DNA of 64,000 bases from Kudoa neothunni (GCA_964304625.1 OZ199838.1:6944001-7008000), one strand, 5' to 3'; positions 21,981-35,029 are shown, counted from the stretch's first letter. Numbers and translations: made by a program. Notes: generated from the sequence alone by a model not told the origin.

Positions 21981-24900
21981 TTAAAGTGTTGAACATTTGC
22001 AAACATCTTCAAAAGGGACGTCATCGATTAGTTGACCTTTAAAAATAGACTAAATTTGGTAGTAGATAAATTTCGAGTTGAGCCAATCTTAGTTACTGAT
22101 ATAAGTTCGATGCGAACTGTAAAAGATTTTGTATTCACTTCCAACAGTTTACCATATTCGTCACGATATTCTCCATTAACGATTCTCAAGGGTTTTCCTA
22201 CAGAAATTATATCAGTTGTTTGAATAGTTTTTTATTACCGATAGCGGGAATAACTGTCTCCAAATGAGTCTGATCTAATTTCATTTTCATATTGGGATCA
22301 TCCAACAATTGTACAACGGCTGTATATCTATCAATAACATCCTATTTGTTATTGGTTATTAATATTTCAAAATGTGAGACATTTCGTACATTTATAACTG
22401 CTTTTTTTCGATAAAACTCTCTGCCGAGTGATTCGGTTATAATTTTGACAATTAAATTCTAAGAATAGAAATTTAACTAAGTGTTCGAATAAAAAATTAT
22501 AGATTATTTTAGAAAAATTTACAAGAATAAAATCATGATTTTGGAGACTAATAGTTATTTAAAAAAATTACTGGCACAATCCAATGGTTCATTCGTTTTC
22601 TTTTGCCAACAAATTTATCCTAATGGAACATAGAGAACCTAAAACAAAAATTGAATTATTCGATACTAATATTAATGTTTCAAGGTTGGATTTATTTTTT
22701 CTAAATGTAATATTTTAATGAGAAACCACTTTTATGCATTGTTACTTATCTTCATGTGGAACAATGGCAGATTGTTTCACATTGTTATCATCATTATCAT
22801 CGATTTCTTTCGGTTTATTGTTTAATACGTTTGTTCTAAATAAAATAAGTATCTAACATCTGTTGTATACCAACGGAGTATTGTAAGAAAATAAAATCAA
22901 TAAAATTAATAATGAAGAAATATAATTACTCGCCATTTTCTTTCATTTTTAAATTGAATTTTACTAAAAATATAAGTTGAGTTTAATAATATTAGATATA
23001 ACTGACTTGTTCCATCTGACGATTTTCTATTGAACTCGGAAAACGTCTGGATCTAACCAAAATAAAATAAATTACCCCGATGATTTTAAATACTTTTTCG
23101 ACACGATTATGTAAATTTCTTTCAATTTGTTGAGCTAAAAACTTTTCTAGAGAATTGTACCGTATTTAACACCAAACAATGTTCACACTTATATTTACCC
23201 ATTCTTTCTTGATCATCTTGATCCAGTTTTTCTCTAGATTTCAATGCCTAAGTTGACGAGAAATAATAATAACTTTTTAAACCAATCAAATTACATGCTG
23301 TCTACGTAGAGTTTCAGGATCCTTATCGATATAGGTTATAAACCAACCTTTAGGGGTTTCTTCAATTTCGCAATGTTCACGAGCGCCCAGCCATCTTACA
23401 AAACCTCCCAAAGACAACCACTACGGCAAATAGTAAATAAAAAAGTTAGCGATGATTTGAGCACTTTTGTTCCATTCATATGCACATGTTCGCGATCTCG
23501 AATATACTCTTGATAGACTCTGTTGGCATTGACTCTCGCGGTTCCAAATTGATTTTTCAACACTCGCATAAAACCACCAAAGAACTCGCTAAAGTTAAAT
23601 GATTTAATAATACACATTAAAATATATTAGCGACTTATTTAATTCTTTTTAAATGATAAAATATTTCTTATATTAAAAAAATCAAACATTGGTTTTAATT
23701 TGATTATATTTGATGTAAGAATATAAAAATCATTAAATATTAAAGAAAAAACTACCTCCCATCCCTTAATATAAGTTATTTATAAAGAAATTAATTAAAA
23801 ATAGAATAAAAAACTTAAAAATTCGATTAAACGTCCAACAGATATTAATTTTATTATTCTAAACTTTTTATCAGTTCTGTTACGACAATTCCCATTTTAA
23901 ATATGTTTTATGATTATATTTTATTTTACATTTTCTTGTGTTATTAGTCAGCCCAATACAAACAACCCTACAATATAGAATTTTTTGTTGTATACAATAG
24001 AAGCTATTATAGAGCAGTTCTTAGATAGTTTTGTTCAACTGGTTATTTTCCATTATGCAACAAATTGTACGACGATTAGAAGGCATTCTTATCTAAGCTG
24101 ACAGAATAATATCCGTTGTTTTTCTACACTTCAAATACATCTCCACACTTGGCTACAATTTATGACTTTTGTGTTAGAAGTGAATTTAAACGCTTGTAGA
24201 AATTTTTCGCATAATTCTCAATAATTCATGAACATAAGCTTTATCGAAACTAAATAGCTTTGATACTTCAACATTCACCGTGGTAATATAAATTGAGTGT
24301 GATTGTGCCATATACGTTTGCAAATATGCATTTGAAATTTAGATCATTTTCTTCCATTAAAACCCATGAATAATGCATAAAACCGATAGTAAAGCTAAAT
24401 ACTCATGCATATAAATTTTTAGTTCAAAAATATATGTCCAGAAATTTTGAAAAAATTCATACTCTAAAATATATAGCGCCTGAATATAATCTATCACGGC
24501 ATTAAATTTGAGTCCAAATTATTTTTATCAATGAAAAAATAAATACATGATTAAATACGTTCGTAAATCCAGTAAAGTTTTAAACAAAAATAATTATTTA
24601 ATGATAATTAAGTATATTTTACCACTGATAATTATATATAAAAGCAGTTTTACGGGTGTATCTCGTAAAGAATTGAAGTTTATCTCTGATTATTTTATTC
24701 CGCCTGGGTACACCGAAACCGAAGATCATTCAAGTAAACTAGGGTACATTTAGAGTCCAATTTTTATTCTTTATTTTATTTTATTTAAAATAATAATAAT
24801 TTCTATTTATTCTAAGCCTTTTATTGGAAAAATTAAATGCTTTCACACCAGTACATAAATATTGTGCACATACGCACAAGAAAGAAAAGGAAGCGACTAC

Positions 24901-27900
24901 AGTCGGACCTGGATATAGTGAGGTTTTGATTTCAACGTTTATTTTAAGACATAAGGAATGGTTTAAATTCTTTTTCTGTATTAAACGGTAATAATAACTT
25001 AAACTAAAGGATTTGTTAGAACAAATTTTTTTTTCCAACTATGCAATACCTTGTTATAGCGAGGTTCCTTCATATTGCGAGGTTTTTACGAAGTTGGTGA
25101 CTGGTTATAGCGGGGTTTCTGGATGGTTAGAAAGCAACTAACTATGGTTTAAACTAATTATTATAGAATTTTCTAGATCAAAGAAAGGGATTACAGGAAT
25201 AGAGGCTGAAAAAAATAAATAATTTAATCTACATGGTAAGGTAGCTACGTCAGTTTTAATTTTCGTGTGAGAATTTTTATGTCAATCATCCTTGGGCACG
25301 ACCCTGTAAAATGAGCACAGTATTCTTAATTCCGATATTTCTGACAGTGGTAAAAGATTGTCACCTGGAAAATTTATCCTGCTTCTCGCAAATAAAATTT
25401 TTATTCTTCCCAAGGAAAACTGCGAGCTGTGTGCAGCCAATGGATGTTGGAATAATATATTATTCAAAATACCATTATCAAAGTACCCTTTTTCGGGACA
25501 TTCTAGTACATGAAGAGAGCTTCGAATCAAAATTTACATTATTAGATCATGTTAGAACCCCTGAAAAATCTTGGGATAAGGTTTATTCCTTAACCATCAT
25601 TAATAGCTTATAAAGTCAAAAATATTTAACAAAGATATTCATGCTATTTAAAATTTTACTTGAAATCACTTATAACAAAAACCCCATTTTGAACATATTG
25701 CGCAGGATAAAGGTAACATACAAGGAATATCGTGTATTTAATTTAAAATTTGGTTGAAAACGATATCTTTGAGATAAATATACTCGAACATATCATTTTA
25801 ATATGATTAGGAAGAATGTTTAGCGTTGTATGAAAAAGTGTATCTAGCAATGAAGAAGAAATAACTAAAGCAGTGACTATTAGTGACATTGAGATTAAAC
25901 TTAATGCATGGAGAATAGGATTTATGCAAAACGATCCAGCAGGTCTATTTTGTTTACATCCAGTAATGGACTAAAGCTCTCATTTGGTAATAAAACGTTT
26001 TACTAAAACATACATTACAAATAATTTAAAAATGATAAAAATTAATATATATTTCTCGTCATAATTTATTATTTTTATGTAGTTTAATTACAAGGTTTAT
26101 CTAATACACATAATTTGTCCATCTGAGTTAATACTTAGAAGAATAAATTTTGAGAAAGTACGTCATTTTTTGATGGAAACGATTAAAACCTATATAAAAT
26201 GATATAGCTTTACACTAAAACCATCTATAAAAGTGGACATTAATATATTTTGCATAAAATTAATTCTTGTCAATAGAAATTAAATTTTTTAATATTTTTT
26301 CATCCCAAAGTATAAAAATTTTTAAACATCCTTTAAAAACTTGTCTAAAATTGGAAACATCCTTTTAAAGGTTATCCAAAATGAATGGAAAAACTGTTAT
26401 ACCTTCAAAGAGAATAGATCATATTTGGGGTTTAAAAGTATATTTTTATGTTCGTAGATGAAAATTTATTTTAAAAAAGAACTATTAATTTTACAACTAA
26501 ACGATTTAAACCAAGAATATTGATATTTTAGGTTTACTACAGGAGATGTTAATGGTTACAATTAATTTAGATAGGTTGTCCATTATTTCGTTTAGACAAA
26601 CTGTTCGTGTATATATCTCAAAATACTGAAGCGTTATTCGGTTTAATAAAAAAATGAATTTGTTTTTTTATCAGAAAACAAATAAACGAATGAAACACAA
26701 CTTTCTCAACTACCGAGTATGTGCGTACATGTAATGACGAGGTTTTTCTTCGGCCCCATAAAACCTCGCTCTATCCAGATTCGACTGTATTTGTATGGTA
26801 AATAATATTCATATGACACTAGTTTTGCCTGTATTTAATTTGGTATTCAACTTGTGAGTAAGAGTTGTTGAGACTAAAATTTGACGCCACGCAAGCGCGC
26901 GAGATGTTTGGGATTTAAATTAACCGTGCCAATAAACCCTGCAAACCTCATTACCGCTGATTATCATTATTCATAGAAATTCAGACGGGCTGTTTAAAAT
27001 TATTTTACATAAAATTTTCTAAACACAACCAACATTCAACCTAAGTACAGGCAGGGCTTGGGGTTATCATGGTCACCCTGGGTTCTTGGAGTTTTTTTAT
27101 ATTTTTAAAAAAATACTGGGTTTTTATTGAAATCCCATAAACATTGAAAAATAGCATTTTTTTTATGCGCGGTCTTAATATTTATATTTTTAATAACGTA
27201 TCCTATTCAGATTTTATCATGCAGGGTTTAAACATATAGGATATTTAACGACAGTACATTAGATTGTTTAACGTGACACGATTACATAATTATTCATTAA
27301 ACATTGTCGCACATTATTAGAAACTTTGAATCTTATTTCAAAATGTATCTTGAACTATGAAGTGATTAATTGTGAGTATATTGGTCTACACTAGACATTA
27401 AACATGAGTGAGTGTTCGCGCCAAAAATTGCAATAATACGACGATAAATTTAAATTTAATATCTGAAGATGCACTCATAGAATTGGAAGAAGATTAAAAA
27501 TTTTAATAGATACGATTTTACTTGTTGTTGTGCCTTAAACTAGAGATTTTTAACCGTCCATCCTTGGGTTTTTCTTAAACCTCGCTGGCTGCTCTGAGTA
27601 CAAGTACTTTAAGTATACATTGGTTTCAAAGTCGAAAGGGTTAAAGTCCTCAAAATTTTGACAAAGTATAATTTAAATAAACAAATAGATTATATTACAT
27701 ATAAATATAAGAAATCATATGGGTATAATACGAATAAATAAAATGTACTATAGCATTGTAGCCTAACTTAAACTACGCGCGAATTTAATTCGCCAAATTT
27801 TATTTATTTTACTGATTAACTTTATACAATTGAAAAGAGAGTTTAAAAGATACCTGTATGAAAAATTACCTCCAAATTGTACGCCAAAGAAAAATTGACC

Positions 27901-28735
27901 AAAACAATATGGGAATAATTGTAAAGTTCTACAATTTTATTTGCTGCTTAAATTTAATTCAACGTTGCTATGACAGGGGCATACATGCGTTATAAATATT
28001 CAAAAATATCTAAAAATTAGCATTTTTATTATATTATTTAAATGCTCATAAATGACTAGATATAAAAAATTTTTTTTGAATGAAACTACTTAAGGCTTAG
28101 TATTTGACAAGAAAAAATAAAAATTAGTAACATAAATAATCATAACGACAAAAGATCAACTACAATATATGTAAAATACATCCTCGCAAGTGCAAAGATA
28201 TTCAAATTCGTCTCTCAATAAAAATTTTATTAATTAAAGTGTTTGAATTCAATAATCGTACGATACAATTTTTGCGCAGGCGCGTCTACAAATCGATTAA
28301 AGTTTGTTTAAATTTACTTTAAATTCAATAAAAGCACAAAAATATTTAGACATGAACAGGAAAAATGCAGTTCGTTATAGATTTTTAGACTATACATAAA
28401 ATAAATCACCATAATTATAGATAGATTGGATTTACGTGGATTAAACAACAAAAAGTTCTTAAAAATATGGAAAATTACCTTGAAAATTGGTCTAGAAATT
28501 TCGAAGGGGCTTCAGCAAAAATCAATAATTGTCTTTGATGAGCCTCCGACATGATATGACATTTGAATCCATTCTAATAATCTCAATGTATATACGAAAA
28601 GTATTTTACAAATACTTCATCTCTACACTGCTTCTGACACATCTGACAGTAAAATTTTAATTTCATTAGACCTTTGCTTTTCATTCGGTTTGAAAGTGCC
28701 TTTGCAGACATCGGATCTATCTTTTTCTTTGCCAT
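21981..28735 (-). CDS. KIN: KIN17 DNA/RNA-binding protein
   Basis: Nuclear zinc-finger protein associated with spliceosomes and DNA damage. Fourteen exons: 28735-28616, 28573-28479, 23588-23465, 23420-23295, 23247-23199, 23134-23094, 23052-23007, 22963-22930, 22835-22746, 22599-22572, 22458-22390, 22341-22239, 22197-22097, 22049-21981. All junctions are GT-AG and in phase; 364 residues (human 393). Residues 30-52 hold the zinc finger (FYCQMCQKQCRDENGFKCH then H52). The KIN17 winged-helix core follows (NQFGTARVNANRVYQEYIRD, EETPKGWFITYIDKDPETLR), a tether, then VIDRYTAVVQLLDD, LDQTHLETVIPAIG and a C-terminal KOW-like domain (KPLRIVNGEYRDEYGKL). Introns are 41-146 nt except intron 2 (28478-23589, 4,890 nt), which contains two transposons. 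It shares a 151-bp divergent promoter with SF3B2. Confidence 0.92.
24900..26787 (+). mobile_element. Pogo/Tigger element inside KIN17 intron
   Basis: 1,888 bp with TA on both sides (24898-24899, 26788-26789). Inverted ends agree at 24 of 28 positions: left CAGTCGGACCTGGATATAGT, right read inward CAGTCGAATCTGGATAGAGC, both continuing GAGGTTTT. Subterminal repeats of ATAGCGAGGTT type lie at 25036-25120. A broken transposase on the plus strand has CVQPMDVGIIYYSKYHYQ (third catalytic region, 25428-25480), LLDHVRTPEKSWDKVYSLTI, and a C-terminal NDPAGLFCLHPVMD before a stop at about 25972. Confidence 0.85.
27052..27596. mobile_element. hAT-type MITE in KIN17 intron
   Basis: 545 bp with ends CAGGGCTTGGGG and, inward from the right, CAGAGCAGCC. 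Flanked by AGTACAGG (27044-27051) and AGTACAAG (27597-27604), a 7/8 direct repeat. No coding content. The short match of the ends makes this less certain than the other hAT-type elements. Confidence 0.45.
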
Positions 28736-28886
28736 GTTGTTTTATTTCTAATGAGTTTATTTAAAATCTCATTTAAAACAATATCTAACATTTAGATACT
28801 TCAACAATTACTTCTCACAACGATCAACCTACGTAATTCAATGTTTGTTGTTACGCATGCGCTAGAAGGTGTGTAAGAGTAAGAGA
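28736..28886. promoter_or_regulatory. KIN17/SF3B2 divergent promoter
   Basis: Only 151 bp separate the two start codons, which face away from each other. The region holds ACGCATGCGCT (28853-28863), close to the NRF-1 consensus, 24 bp before the SF3B2 ATG. No TATA box is evident on either side. Shared regulation of two splicing-related genes is inferred from position. Confidence 0.65.
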
Positions 28887-31550
28887 ATGGTGCTAGAACC
28901 GGAGTTGGAAAGACAATTATTGGATTTGGATCCATCAAACAATCCTGTATCATCTAATATATCTGTAATTTAATTGTGAACATTTGATGTAAAGTGAGTG
29001 TATAAATAATAATAATAATAGAGAAAGAGTAGAAAACGAAGAAAGCAGAAAGAAAAATCTGACAACAAGGCAGTTCAAGTTGGAAAATCAACGAGGAAAA
29101 CAGCCCAGTCCATTAAAAGAACAAATGATACAATTAAAAATGAATACAAATCCGTTTCAGATAATGAATATAACTCAGAAAATGATGACGATGTTGAATT
29201 GGTCCAAGAGAAAATTCAATTAGAGAAATGGGATCCAAACTATGACACATTTAGTAGAATATTTGAAAAGTTTTATGTGATAATTTGTGCTTAATTTCTC
29301 AATTTGTTTATAAATTATGTTCCGTAGGTTCCTGATGCGGTTTTGAATTCGAAAAATAAAGATCGAAGCAAATCTCCATTTCATGTAACATTCTACTTTA
29401 GATAGTGGATAATTACGCTTTGTAGTATGATACAGAGATGACTAGCTCGGATCAATCCAATAATTTCTCCTCTGAAATCTATAAACCAGCCGATCCTATG
29501 GTACAGTTTCTGGTTGAATAATAATGCATAAGGTTAAATCGAAAATCGTCTAATTAGGTAGAAGAAAAACCCACTAGACTTTCTAATAAAAAGTTTAAAG
29601 AAAAACATAGAATAACAGTGGCTCAACTCAAACAAGTAAAATTGCATCAAACACCAATACTAAATTATAAACAACATGCAGTGTGTACAATTTCCTGATA
29701 TTGTTGAATTGAACGATGCCAACAGTAAAGAACCTAAACTTTTAGTTTATCTTAAAGTGAGAGTTTTTGTTGGTCATGCTTAGAGAGATTTATATTCGTT
29801 AGTCCTATCGTAATACGGTGCCTGTTCCAGCTCACTGGAGTCATAAAAGAAAGTATTTACAAGGAAAAAGAGGGTTCGTAAAACCTCCTTTTGAACTGCC
29901 CGATTTCATCAAAGTATCAACACCATTCTTAGAATACTGATTGTAATTATTCGTTACATCATAGGCAACTGGTATTATGGAGATGAGATCTGCCTACCAA
30001 GATAAAGAAGATAGCAGTTCTCTTAAAGTTCAAATGAGAAACAAAATTCGTCCCAAACTTGGAAGAGTTGATGTGGACTATCAGAAATTACACGATGCTT
30101 TTTTCAAGTTATTATTCATATTACTTGAAACCCATACGTTCTATTCTCTACATTTAGATTTCAAACTAAACCTCCTATGACTAAACATGGTGATATGTAT
30201 TATGAGGTTTGTGCAACTATTCCATTGCTTCACTTTTTTTTCTCGAAACAACAAACCAAATTATACTAATAGGGTAAAGAATTCGAGGGAAAACTTCGTG
30301 AAAAGAAACCAGGAGATTTTTCAGATGAATTGAGACTTGCGTTGGGCATGCCTGTTGGTATGAATAAACAATTGGTTCCTCCGCCCTGGCTTATTGCTAT
30401 GCAACGTTATGGACCTCCACCGTCATATCCTAATTTGAAAATTCCTGGTCTTAACGCCCCACTTCCAGAGGTTTCTTTTAATATTATTTGTTGTAATTAG
30501 CTTTATATTAAAATGGAATGACTTGTAGGGTGCATTCTTTGGTTATCATGTTGGCGGTTGGGGTAAACCTCCTGTTGATGAGTCTGGTCGTCCGTTGTAT
30601 GGCGATGTTTTCGCTGCAGACCCCATTCCAAATCCTCATGTTTATCACGACTACAATGTCGATAAAACACTGTGGGGCGAAATTGATTCAGATGACTCCC
30701 AGGATGAATCTGATGATCGTGTAAATTGCATTGATGAGTAGGATTTTTTTGATTGTTGAACTGCTCTTTTAGGAGGAAGATATGGCTGAAGTCGCTATGG
30801 ATACTGATAACGCAAATGATACGTAATTAAATTATATGACCACATATAATTTATGTTATTGAGATTTATACATATAGTGGATTGGTTACACCAAGTGGAT
30901 ACACTAGCGGTATGACGTCTATTGGATTTGAAACTCCTGACGAGTTGGAGGTTCGCAAATTGAAAGAATCGGCCGATTCTACTTCGTCAGCAGCGCTTAC
31001 CAACTCGCTAATCAAACAATCACTTTATTCGATTCTACCTCAGAAAAAAGCACCTGCACTTCATAATTTCCTTGTTCAAAGTGGTGTTATGTATGATATG
31101 GTATATTATGTTAGATTGATTGAAATGAGTTTTAATTGCCATTACTTCCTAGAAAAACACCACAAACAATGAAGATGTATTTGATTGGTTTGTGAGAGAT
31201 TGTGTTAATTAAGAATTTATTGTAGAAGACTGAAGAGAACGCTGATTATGCGAATGCTGCCAACATCCTTCATGAAGCTGACATCGAACCCGAAGGAATT
31301 GAAACGTAAATAATGTTCCCCATTTATTAGTTTCAACAGCCAGCGTTGAGTTGTTATCTAAATTTAGCCATGATGGGTCTATCACCGAAGGCAGTCTAAG
31401 TGGCCAGATTTCAGATATGAATGTTGCTTCATCTAAGAAAAAAGTGAATTTGATTGATACATGACTAAATTTTTTGTAATGTTTATAAAGGGACGGAAAT
31501 CTACTGATACTTCGAAATCCAATAAAAAATATAAGGACTTCAAATTTTAA
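28887..31550 (+). CDS. SF3B2: Splicing factor 3B subunit 2 (SF3b145)
   Basis: U2 snRNP subunit of the spliceosome. Seventeen exons: 28887-28964, 29022-29276, 29328-29384, 29426-29500, 29558-29635, 29682-29756, 29803-29913, 29965-30107, 30158-30206, 30273-30470, 30529-30720, 30773-30822, 30878-31100, 31153-31191, 31226-31305, 31344-31443, 31491-31550. All introns are GT-AG, 34-66 nt, in phase; 620 residues (human 895, which has a longer N-terminus with a SAP domain not seen here). DUF382 region: RITVAQLKQ, AHWSHKRKYLQGKRG, KPPFELPDFIK, DYQKLHDAFFK. PSP domain: LRLALGMPVG, WLIAMQRYGPPPSYPNLKIP. Then GGWGKPPVDESGRPLYGDVF, and the C-terminal signature NKKYKDFKF before the stop. The first exon and start are the least certain part. 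Confidence 0.95.
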
Positions 31551-33573
31551 TCAGTCATTACCTATTATTATTATTCTTGCTTGTTTAATAGAGTTTATTT
31601 TGGACTTTATGCGTTGCCAACCTAAATTGGACATCCCGCCAAATTTTTTTTCCGGAAAAATCAGAATTTTATGTAAAACAAAATTAATATTGAATTGTTT
31701 ACATAAATATTTTATATATTTATAATTGATCAAAAACTTCTAAGTTAAGACAACTTAATCGATGTGATGAAAATTCCCTCATTCGAATAAGATCTAATGT
31801 AGAACACAACATTCTATTTCCTCTGACGGTTTTGGTAGTCCCAGAAAAAGAAAACGCACTTTCCGGAAGTGCGTTGATCAGAGTTAGTTAAAGTGAAGAT
31901 GTGCTATCTTTTCCGATGGGCTGAAAGCTATTATACTCGTAAACAATGTTCAGAAGTGCGAGTATTGGTAATTTAATTAATAAAACTTTGTTTCTGATCC
32001 TGTTCAATTCCGTTAATCTCAAGTAATTTTATTACAACCTTTCGTTTGATTTCTGAATAAAACATCACAACTTTATCTAGATGAGGTTTTATTTTCATAT
32101 ACGACCATTCATTCGTTAAAATTAAGAAAAATTAGTCAAGTAAATAATATTTAATTAAATTTTAATTTATTTAGGTATTAACACTAAAATTTTTTGAACA
32201 TTGATAACAATCATTTGAAATGATAGCTTATCATTGGATATCACCAATATCAGAGTCATTTTTCTTTTTTTAAATTAAAGCATTTAGAATTCCAACACAC
32301 ATAGCACTCTTCATGATAACTCCAAAACAACCCATGGACATGATAAAACTGTGTTTTATCACTAATAATAATGAAACAAATCCAAAATGCTAGCCGCGAC
32401 AGGATCATAATATTTTAAAATGTGTTTATTTTCATAAATTGTTGGCATGTCCTTTTTAGCCTCAATTTTTGTATTACGTGGGTCTTAAGAACTAATTATT
32501 AAAATGTATAATTGTAACTTGACATTGGTGAACTTCTACTCTAGATATTTTAATTTGAAATAATGCATTATTTCAAGTATAAAAAATTATCTATTCGAAG
32601 ACTTATCGTAATGAAATAAACAACGATTATTTTCCAGTTTTGGTGAATTTACAATAACCTCTTACTTTTGAACATTCATTGTTGTGCGATTATTCAATCT
32701 TTCAAAGAATGATCGTGAAAAATGGGACACTCGAAAAAATCGGACGCGGTTAGCAACGCCTAATTACCTAATTAATCCTTCCTTTTTAAATCGTTTTCTC
32801 TTTGGAATTTTAAATAGGGTAATATTTGTAAATTTCATTGAAGTATTATATAAGTTATATAATTTTATTAATTTCCGGTTGAATGCTGCCATCATTTTGT
32901 CGTTCGTGGCGGGAAGGTTCTCAGTTATTATATCATATTATTCCGCGATAAAATTTTAATTTAAATAATAAAGTCTCGTACTAATATGGATTACTGTATT
33001 TTTTAAATGAATATATCTTTATGGAATTATTTGTTCTTAATTAAAACATTATTAAAAAAAAATATTACTTGAGGATCTCAATGAATATTGTTTTTAGTTT
33101 TTATATTTAAATATCTTAAATATTTGTGAAAAATATTCATTGGAAAAAATTAACGTGATTTATTAGCATGAATATACATTAAATTATAAAGTAAAAAGTA
33201 GTGTCTTAATTATATTACATAAATTTAAGATACGATTAATTTTATTTTTGACATAATTTCTTTGTACCTTTTTCAAAAAAATACGTTTTTCATCGATTCC
33301 TTATTGTAGAAAATTTCGATATATAATAATTAATAAATATTTAATTAATGTGTTCTAGACTGTTGGTTATCATACACAATTTAAATTAATGCATTTCTCG
33401 AAATATGATTAAGATAGTTTCAAATTTTACAGCGGATAACTGGGGGTTCACCGTAAATCTATTTATTTATGATGTAAAGAATTGCTACCTTGTGTTAAAC
33501 TACAACTGCATCAAATATCGCTTGGATGGATTAAAAATAAGCGACAAGTAAATTTACAATAAAAAAAAGTTAT
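31551..33573. other. SF3B2-WBP11 convergent intergenic region
   Basis: About 2 kb between the converging stops of SF3B2 and WBP11. AT-rich; the 91-codon plus frame at 32684-32959 has no recognisable features and I do not call it a gene. A perfect 9-bp-arm palindrome lies at 31854-31876. Confidence 0.5.
31854..31876. repeat. Perfect palindrome AACGCACTT/AAGTGCGTT
   Basis: Nine-base arms separated by TCCGG, 304 bp after the SF3B2 stop. It could form a short hairpin. GTGCG motifs resembling it occur in the ends of the pogo-like elements further right, so it may be transposon debris. Confidence 0.4.
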
Positions 33574-34998
33574 TCAAAGCAAATCGTTAATTTCTCGCAT
33601 AAAATTTTCTAAAACTTTTTCTTTTTTCTGAGGATTATTGGTGGAATTGGAAGCATTAGGTGTTTTGTTACGCTTCATCTTTAGTGTTGTAGGTACGAGT
33701 TTGGTGACCTCTGCCTGAAGATCTTTGAGTACAGGTTTTGCGCAAAGGGTCGCTATATCGACACACTCGTTAAGAATAAGAAAATTAAAGGAAATACATT
33801 CCGCGGTGTAATTGAGATTGGCATCAATTACTTCAACTAATTTACGTGGCTGAGCGGTTGCTACCTTCATAGAGAATAAGCATTTAACGTAAAACGCTTT
33901 AATGGAAATACAGCAATTTTTGGAGGATTGTTGTTGTTGCTTGCGCCAGGTAGGATGCCAGAAGGCTGAAAAAATGCCGTATGAACAGGCCCATGATAGA
34001 CAGCATTTTTCAAATAGTCTGGTAATGCTGGAGCATCAGATGGAGGCAGACAGGGTGGAGGTGGAGCTGGGTTGAGATGTGATGGTAACCAGGCTACTGT
34101 TGGAAATTCTACAGTAATAGTGGGAGGCGGGTTTTTAACCTCACTCACAGTATCATCCACTTCTATTAGATCTTATTAATAAATATTGTTAATTAAACTT
34201 TAGTCACCTCCATCATCGTTTTTTGTGGGATCTATTGGAGGGAGCGGTATACTAGAAAGCGACAAAGGAATATTTGGTAAAAGTTTTTTAATTTCCTCCT
34301 TGGTGGTAGGCACGTTCTCATCCTTCAAATAATTTATTAAAAGTTAATCGATGCCACCCAAATAGTTGAATACTTCTTTTGTTAGTATGATATCTAGGTA
34401 TATATCGTTAAAAATCAACTTTAAAAAATGAATTGACTTTCCGGATTAATTGGGCCAGCATTTTTCCGTAAATCGTAATTGGTTAACAATCTTAAAAATA
34501 ATAGAAACATCAACGTGGGTTTGATTACGCTTTAATTTCTTTAGCTTTCTCTTTATTCTCTTTTTCCTACATAAATGCAAAAAATTAAAAATTACATCAA
34601 TAAAAATATATTAAAAGTGAATCCAATACATAAAGTGAAATCATTTGAGTGATTGTTTGACGTATTTTGTGTTTTTTCTCGCGAAGCGTATTCTCATTGA
34701 AATAACCCTTTCTAACGGATTCAACTTCTATAATAAATCCATATTTAAAAAATGTTTGATCCATAGTCAAAAAATCTAACCCAGTCTATCTAAATTTTCC
34801 ATTTCAACAATAAGTTCATGTATATCTTTTTGTTTCAGTATAGCAGTTCTTTGTTGGATACGGTTTTGTTTGGTTTTTTTGATCTCTTTCTTGCGCTGGT
34901 TCTTCCCTAAATTTTACATAAATCTTAATGAATTTTCTTCAACGTTTACTCATCGCAAGAACTGGATTCACAGAGCGTTCTTTATCTTTTCCTGCCAT
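33574..34998 (-). CDS. WBP11: WBP11 splicing-associated protein
   Basis: WW-domain-binding nuclear protein that activates pre-mRNA splicing. Nine exons: 34998-34950, 34906-34781, 34727-34630, 34566-34529, 34490-34438, 34393-34374, 34322-34208, 34171-33896, 33860-33574. Introns are 35-63 nt, GT-AG, in phase; 353 residues (human 641, mostly a longer proline-rich part). N-terminal signature: KERSVNPVLAMRKNQRKKEI then KKTKQNRIQQRTAILKQKD. EVESVRKGYFNENTLREKKH and SLYEKENKEKAKE follow. The middle is proline-rich (LPSHLNPAPPPPCLPPSDAP). The conserved C-terminus is QAEVTKLVPTTLKMKR and ENFMREINDLL, ending at TGA. Some short exons (notably 34393-34374) rest on phase and splice signals only. It converges on SF3B2. 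Confidence 0.85.
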
Positions 34999-35007
34999 AA
35001 TTAAAAC

Positions 35008-35019
35008 TGCACATGCGTA
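35008..35019 (-). promoter_or_regulatory. NRF-1-like site before WBP11
   Basis: TACGCATGTGCA on the minus strand, about 10-21 bp upstream of the WBP11 ATG. A partial match to the NRF-1 palindrome. Confidence 0.3.
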
Positions 35020-35029
35020 TGTTACATGT

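Larger units (their letters stand above)
23589..28478 (-). other. KIN17 intron 2, 4,890 nt
   Basis: The donor AG|GTAATT follows the exon coding APSKFLDQFS and the acceptor TTTAG|CGAG precedes EFFGGFMRVL; both are phase 2 and restore the conserved KIN17 sequence. It holds the pogo element (24900-26787) and the hAT-type MITE (27052-27596). About 2.4 kb of AT-rich sequence is unexplained. Confidence 0.85.

Noticed and set aside
23396-23617. KIN17 starting at the ATG at 23617 without its zinc finger
   Set aside because: The zinc-finger exons were found at 28735-28479, and their phase 2 end joins exactly to the phase 2 acceptor at 23588.
32684-32959. 91-codon plus-strand frame between SF3B2 and WBP11
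   Set aside because: It is low-complexity, rich in Phe/Ile/Asn as expected of AT-rich noise, with no homology and no splice context.
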